Source: Bacteroidota bacterium (lineage in GTDB: Bacteria; Bacteroidota; Bacteroidia; Bacteroidales; UBA1556). From it: a stretch of 18,435 nt of DNA. Below, piece by piece: positions 14,618 to 18,435 of the stretch (position 1 is the stretch's first letter; every line of letters begins with the position of its first letter). Position numbers and translations under genes: made by a program. The notes under the pieces are model-generated. The model worked only from the letters and a program-made list of their open reading frames with translations, made no database searches and was not told where the DNA came from. Location of the stretch: contig QNXT01000106.1 of NCBI GenBank assembly GCA_003973505.1, positions 1-18,435 on the forward strand, read 5' to 3'.

Positions 14618-15211
14618 ATGAAGAAGAAACTCAGTCTGTATCATCGGTTTTTGAAGTATAAAGGCATTTATGGATTGGCTTGGCGTAGCTTGATTAAATT
14701 ACTAATCATAGCAGGAGTTATTGCGATTATTTTAGTGCTTGCACAACAGTTTATCAATGATCTGCATTCCAAAATTTCCGTCTTTTTACAACAATGGAAT
14801 GCTCCCATGACGCTAATCATTTTCTTTACTTCTGAAACATTATTAGGGCTCATCCCACCCGACTTTTTCATTGCTTGGGCTGGAAAAACCAGTCACCCAA
14901 TGCTAATGCTTAGCATTCTGGCTATTCTTTCTTATATCGGTGGGGTTGTAGCTTTCTTTATTGGTCGATGGATTCGGAAATTTCCTAAAATTCATCATTG
15001 GCTCGAGAAAAAACTCGACGATCATCTTGATAAAGTAAAACGATATGGAGGATTTTTAATTGTTTTCTCAGCCCTATTGCCTCTACCCTTTTCTACGGTA
15101 AGTATGGTAGCAGGAATGGTTAATTATCCCAAAAAGAACTTCCTACTTTTAGGACTTACGCGTTTACTTCGATTTTATCTTTACGCACTTGTTCTTTTTC
15201 ATGTAATATAA
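14618..15211 (+). CDS. VTT/DedA-like integral membrane protein
   Basis: A 197-residue protein with a basic N terminus and about five membrane helices (about 25-46, 62-80, 92-115, 145-165 and 172-195). The central helix-loop GRWIRKF and the segment SALLPLPFSTVSMVAGMVNYPKKNF correspond to the conserved re-entrant region of VTT (SNARE-associated Golgi, DedA/YqaA) proteins, where an arginine or proline pair is typical. DedA-family members flip undecaprenyl phosphate or phospholipids and support envelope homeostasis; a specific substrate cannot be given. It diverges from the GHL10 gene and ends against the fabH terminator. Confidence 0.82.
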   Translation: MKKKLSLYHRFLKYKGIYGLAWRSLIKLLIIAGVIAIILVLAQQFINDLHSKISVFLQQWNAPMTLIIFFTSETLLGLIPPDFFIAWAGKTSHPMLMLSILAILSYIGGVVAFFIGRWIRKFPKIHHWLEKKLDDHLDKVKRYGGFLIVFSALLPLPFSTVSMVAGMVNYPKKNFLLLGLTRLLRFYLYALVLFHVI

Positions 15212-15243
15212 AAAAACCGCTAAATCAAAAATTGAAATAGCGG
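15210..15243 (-). terminator. intrinsic terminator after fabH
   Basis: CCGCTA at 15217-15222 pairs with TAGCGG at 15238-15243 around a 15-nt loop. On the minus strand the stem is followed by seven T residues, so it ends the fabH transcript. The plus-strand side is also T-rich further on and may serve the VTT gene. Confidence 0.85.
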
Positions 15244-15268
15244 CTTAAATATATTTTTTTGAAATGAA

Positions 15269-16267
15269 TTATTTGGGATCATAAGCCCACTTTAGAAGTA
15301 TCGCTCCCCAAGTAAAACCAGCACCAAAGGTTGATAAAATCAGATTATCTCCTTTTCTCAACTCCGACTCATAATCCGCAATACAAAGCGGAAGCGTTCC
15401 TGCTGTGGTATTACCATATTTTTCAATATTAATCATCACTTTCTCTGGAGCTAACCCCATACGTTTGGCCGTAGCGGTTATGATTCGCATATTTGCTTGA
15501 TGTGGAACTAAATAATGAATATCATCAGCCGTAAGATTATGCTTTTCCATCATGGCAACTGACACATCAGCCATTTTTGAAACTGCCCATTTAAAAACAG
15601 GTTGGCCCTCTTGATAGACAAAGTGCTCACGAGCATCAATAGATTCATGAGAAGCCGGTTTTACAGAACCTCCCGCTTTTTGATGCAAATGATGACGACC
15701 TACGCCATCACTTTCCAAAATCATATCCAAAACTCCGAAACCATCCGTATTTGGCTCAAGCATTACAGCTCCGGCACCATCACCAAATATTGGACTCACC
15801 GCACGATCGGTATAATCGACAATTGATGACATCTTATCAGCTCCAACAATAATCACTTTTTTATACTGTCCACTCTCTACAAAGCGAGCCCCCGTAGCCA
15901 AAGCATATAAGAATCCCGAGCATCCCGCATTGATATCAAAGTGAAATGCTCCCTTTATGCCTACTTTATCGGCAATAATATTTGCAGTAGCAGGAAAAAC
16001 ATGATCAGGAGTAACGGTAGCACATATTAACAAATCCACTTCCTCAGGAGTCGTATTTGTTTTTTGTAAGAGTTCATTTACTGCTTTTACACCCATAAAT
16101 GAAGTACCTTCTCCCTCTTCTTTTAAAATATGTCGTTCTTTAATTCCAATACGAGTCATTATCCACTCGTCGCTAGTATCAACCATTTCAGAAAGCTCCT
16201 CATTGGTCAAAATATAATCGGGCACATACGACCCTATTCCTGTAACTGCAGCAGTAAACTTTGTCAT
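15269..16267 (-). CDS. fabH: 3-oxoacyl-ACP synthase III (beta-ketoacyl-ACP synthase III)
   Basis: A 332-residue thiolase-fold enzyme with the complete Cys-His-Asn triad: C116 in [13 protein letters not shown]256 in VPHQANMRI and N286 in [20 protein letters not shown] (161-170) is the family glycine-rich loop. It condenses acetyl-CoA, or branched acyl-CoA in Bacteroidota, with malonyl-ACP to start fatty acid synthesis in the cytoplasm. It lies downstream of rpmF on the same strand, but an intrinsic terminator lies in the 144-bp gap and no plsX sits between them. A TATATTTG-like box on the minus strand at 16351-16358, inside that terminator stem, is a possible own promoter. Confidence 0.97.
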   Translation of the reverse strand: MTKFTAAVTGIGSYVPDYILTNEELSEMVDTSDEWIMTRIGIKERHILKEEGEGTSFMGVKAVNELLQKTNTTPEEVDLLICATVTPDHVFPATANIIADKVGIKGAFHFDINAGCSGFLYALATGARFVESGQYKKVIIVGADKMSSIVDYTDRAVSPIFGDGAGAVMLEPNTDGFGVLDMILESDGVGRHHLHQKAGGSVKPASHESIDAREHFVYQEGQPVFKWAVSKMADVSVAMMEKHNLTADDIHYLVPHQANMRIITATAKRMGLAPEKVMINIEKYGNTTAGTLPLCIADYESELRKGDNLILSTFGAGFTWGAILLKWAYDPK

Positions 16268-16340
16268 TATTTATAATTATTTTGTTTAATTAGCTCATTA
16301 TCAAGCTTGTTACACCATTATGTATATAAAACATACACAT

Positions 16341-16388
16341 ATAAAAAAAGCAAATATATTGTTTTCATAGAAACAATACTTTGCTTTT
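16341..16388 (-). terminator. long-stem intrinsic terminator between rpmF and fabH
   Basis: AAAAGCAAA at 16346-16354 pairs with TTTGCTTTT at 16380-16388, and a second inner stem pairs TATTGTTT with AAACAATA. On the minus strand it is followed by a run of seven T. It lies about 24-70 bp beyond the rpmF stop. Confidence 0.85.
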
Positions 16389-16411
16389 CAAAAATAATTA
16401 TTAACCGCTAA

Positions 16412-16597
16412 TTAAACGATTGCTTCTTGCTCAATTGCTAGTTTACCTTTATAATAACCACACTCGTTACAAACGCGGTGATACAACACTGATGAGCCAC
16501 AATTTGGGCATGTTACATAAGTAGGAGCCACAGCTTTATAGTGTGTTCTTCTTTTGTCACGGCGTGTTTTCGAAATTTTTCTTTTAGGATGTGCCAT
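16412..16597 (-). CDS. rpmF: 50S ribosomal protein L32
   Basis: A 61-residue basic protein with the L32 start [20 protein letters not shown] and a zinc ribbon of CPNC and CNEC (four cysteines, the zinc-binding form). It is a structural protein of the large subunit. It follows the DUF177 gene by 18 bp, the widely conserved DUF177-rpmF pairing, and is closed by the hairpin at 16341-16388. Confidence 0.97.
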   Translation of the reverse strand: MAHPKRKISKTRRDKRRTHYKAVAPTYVTCPNCGSSVLYHRVCNECGYYKGKLAIEQEAIV

Positions 16598-16615
16598 AAT
16601 TCTATATTTATAATA

Positions 16616-17137
16616 TTAATCTTCTAATTTTAAATTCTTTAATGCGTCCCAACGAGAATCATTTCCTGCTCGTTTTGAATATTGATTTATTAGTGAAATT
16701 TGCTCTTCGTCACAAGTAGAATCTCCGTTTTCATCATCGGGGTGAACTTTTCGTATCGGGATTTCCAACACAATGTTTTCATAAATCATACTACTAACAT
16801 CCAATTGGTACTCCTCATCTCCTAAATACAAAATATCACTATCCTGCTCCTCATCAACTCTCCCATATTTCACAACCAACTGGTGTTCAATATCAATGGG
16901 GAAATCTATAGAACCAAGACATCGATCGCATGTTAAAACAATTTTTCCCTGAATCGTAAAATCGAGAATCATCATTCGCGATTGTTTATCCAGTTTCAAA
17001 TCCACATGCACATCGGCCTGGTGAATATCCTCTGATTCCATTGCTTCAAAGAACGCATCTTGCACATGAAATGTATATTCATGTATTCCCTCACTAATTC
17101 CCCTAAAAGGGATCTTATATTCTAACAATCTTTCCAA
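16616..17137 (-). CDS. DUF177/YceD family protein
   Basis: A 173-residue cytoplasmic protein of the DUF177 (YceD) family. Diagnostic segments are VLTCDRCLGSIDFPI with C70 and C73, the acidic stretch DEEQDSDILYLGDEEYQLDV, the following IYENIVLEIPIR, and the C-terminal SRWDALKNL. The family is needed for normal 23S rRNA levels in plants and E. coli, and it is nearly always upstream of rpmF, as here. The promoter at 17159-17189 has both halves of the Bacteroidota consensus at exact spacing, so expression of the pair is probably strong. Confidence 0.93.
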   Translation of the reverse strand: MERLLEYKIPFRGISEGIHEYTFHVQDAFFEAMESEDIHQADVHVDLKLDKQSRMMILDFTIQGKIVLTCDRCLGSIDFPIDIEHQLVVKYGRVDEEQDSDILYLGDEEYQLDVSSMIYENIVLEIPIRKVHPDDENGDSTCDEEQISLINQYSKRAGNDSRWDALKNLKLED

Positions 17138-17158
17138 TCAACCTCATTTTTGGGGCTG

Positions 17159-17189
17159 CAAAAGTAAGTAATTATTTGAATATCACAAA
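17159..17189 (-). promoter_or_regulatory. full Bacteroidota-type promoter for DUF177-rpmF
   Basis: Read on the minus strand, TTTG (17189-17186) is followed after exactly 19 bp by TACTTTTG (17166-17159), matching TTTG-N19-TAnnTTTG. It lies 21 bp upstream of the DUF177 start codon, so the leader would be short. This is the best promoter match in the window and supports the phylum assignment. Confidence 0.8.
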
Positions 17190-17446
17190 ATAATTAGAAC
17201 TTTCTTTCTTAAAAAGCCATTCAATTGATTTATTGACATTTATGTTTTAGACATATTTCAATGGAAATAAAACAGCACCCCAAACAATCAATATTTATTG
17301 CTTCATAAAACTTTTAACAACAGATATGTATCAAATCAGACACAATCTGGTTTATAAAATCTCATTTTACAGAAGCACACATTTTCACTCCAACAGTCAA
17401 TAAAAGCAATCAAACAAAATCAAAAATAGATTACCTTTGCCTACCT
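17190..17446. other. AT-rich divergent intergenic region between the DUF177 gene and recJ
   Basis: Together with the promoter at 17159-17189 this makes a gap of 309 bp without a gene. It holds the recJ -7 box near its right end. I see no RNA gene, repeat or long hairpin in the remaining sequence. Confidence 0.5.
17432..17439 (+). promoter_or_regulatory. candidate -7 box directly in front of recJ
   Basis: TACCTTTG matches TAnnTTTG and ends seven bases before the recJ ATG, so transcription would start at or within a few bases of the start codon. No TTTG lies 19 bp upstream. Confidence 0.5.
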
Positions 17447-18435
17447 ATGGAAAAAAGGTGGATTATTGCGAAAAAGGGAGATGAAAGTATAGTTAATAAA
17501 CTATCGAAAGAACTAAATATCAACACGGTACTTGCAGGTTTATTAGTTCAAAGAGGGATTACTACTTTCGAAGAAGCAAAAGCTTTTTTTCGCCCTTCCT
17601 TAGACCAATTACACGATCCTTTCTTAATGCTGAATATGGACAAAGCAGTTTTACGTATTCAACAGGCCATCGAAAACCAAGAGCGTATCCTTATATATGG
17701 TGATTATGATGTGGATGGAACCACCTCTGTAGCTTTAGTTTATTCTTTCCTTAAACAATTTCATCCTAAAATTGATTTTTATATTCCTGATCGATATTTG
17801 GAGGGTTATGGAATTTCGAAGCAAGGAATCGACCATGCATATAAAAACAACGAAACCTTAATTATTGCACTTGATTGTGGAATAAAGGCCGTGGATAATG
17901 TCGAATATGCCAATAAAAAAAATATTGACTTTATTATTTGCGATCATCACCTTCCCGGGGAAGTATTGCCCGATGCCGTAGCCGTATTAGACCCCAAACA
18001 AGAGGGTTGCGCTTATCCTTATAAAGAACTATCGGGCTGTGGTGTGGGATTTAAGCTAATGCAGGCCTTTGCTCAAAAGCAAGATATTCCTTTTTCGAAA
18101 CTCGAAGCTTGCTTAGACTTGGTAGCCATTAGCATTGCCGCCGACATCGTTGAAATAAAAGGTGAAAATCGAGTTTTAGCCTACTATGGACTGAAGCGAT
18201 TGAATGAAAACCCGCGCCCAGGAATTGAAAGCATCCTAAAATACAGCAATATCACTCGGCATTACGATAAAACACTTCAGAAAAATATTTTTGAAAGAGA
18301 ACTAACAATCAGCGATTTAGTATTTACCATTGCCCCTCGTATTAATGCAGCCGGGAGAATGGCAAGTGGAAAAAAATCTGTCGAACTACTGAATTGCAAA
18401 CAAGAAAAAGGTGCTGAAGATATTGCGAGCGGAAT
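17447..18435 (+). CDS. recJ: single-stranded-DNA-specific exonuclease RecJ, 3' truncated by window edge
   Basis: The first 329 codons of a DHH-family nuclease run from the ATG at 17447 to the window edge without a stop. The N-terminal WIIAKKGDE and the SLDQLHDPFLMLNMDKAV segment are typical of RecJ. YGDYDVDGTTS carries the first metal-binding aspartates, ALDCGI and ICDHHLPG are the second and third DHH motifs, and VLDPKQEGCAYPYKELSGCGVGFKL and FTIAPRINAAGRM follow in the usual order. RecJ degrades single-stranded DNA 5' to 3' in recombination and mismatch repair. The catalytic part is intact; the C-terminal DHHA1 and OB domains lie outside the window. Confidence 0.96.
   Translation, partial: MEKRWIIAKKGDESIVNKLSKELNINTVLAGLLVQRGITTFEEAKAFFRPSLDQLHDPFLMLNMDKAVLRIQQAIENQERILIYGDYDVDGTTSVALVYSFLKQFHPKIDFYIPDRYLEGYGISKQGIDHAYKNNETLIIALDCGIKAVDNVEYANKKNIDFIICDHHLPGEVLPDAVAVLDPKQEGCAYPYKELSGCGVGFKLMQAFAQKQDIPFSKLEACLDLVAISIAADIVEIKGENRVLAYYGLKRLNENPRPGIESILKYSNITRHYDKTLQKNIFERELTISDLVFTIAPRINAAGRMASGKKSVELLNCKQEKGAEDIASG

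Overview
The window reads as chromosomal DNA from an AT-rich member of the Bacteroidota, probably of the Bacteroidia/marine Marinilabiliales type (the rank below phylum is a guess). Pointers are the hpt-adk-obgE cluster, an Obg without a C-terminal OCT domain and with a variant G4 motif, a DUF177-rpmF unit near fabH, lipoproteins and outer-membrane beta-barrels, genes without Shine-Dalgarno sequences, and repeated TAnnTTTG boxes (the -7 element of the Bacteroidota primary sigma factor). The best case has a TTTG box exactly 19 bp upstream, in front of the DUF177 gene.

Layout. 1-4201: a tight plus-strand run of six genes (alpha/beta hydrolase cut by the window edge, MacB/FtsX-type ABC permease, secreted unknown, DgkA-type lipid kinase, beta-barrel protein, nitroreductase), with gaps of -1 to 27 bp. 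4357-5906: a DUF4136-like lipoprotein with a Gly/Tyr/Trp-rich insertion and a beta-barrel protein, closed by a perfect intrinsic terminator. 5995-6936: a D-2-hydroxyacid dehydrogenase. 7021-7286: a non-coding palindromic element. 7319-8482: an eight-bladed PQQ-like propeller lipoprotein with its own terminator. 8731-12032: hpt, a double-length adenylate kinase, obgE and a PAP2 phosphatase, probably one operon (purine salvage, nucleotide balance, ribosome assembly, lipid phosphate turnover). 12127-13363: a small unknown gene, a second alpha/beta hydrolase and tRNA-Cys on the minus strand. 13458-14540: a DigH/GHL10-type glycosidase (minus), divergent from a VTT/DedA-type membrane protein. 15269-17137: fabH, rpmF and a DUF177 gene (minus). 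17447 to the edge: the start of recJ.

Two things stand out. First, the 262-bp element at 7023-7284 has near-perfect terminal inverted repeats, a candidate TAATA target duplication and two internal long hairpins, so either strand could fold into a Y-shaped three-way junction. It lies between a promoter-like box and the propeller lipoprotein gene. A single 20-bp end of the same family (19/20 identical) is embedded, in frame, in the N-terminal codons of the hydrolase at 12531-13130. Second, the adenylate kinase is a tandem duplication in one polypeptide. Its second half keeps the fold signature but has lost the P-loop lysine and other nucleotide-binding residues, which suggests a regulatory pseudokinase domain joined to an active one.

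The rest is largely housekeeping and cell-envelope genes. There is no CRISPR array, no transposase and no phage gene, and I recognised no riboswitch.
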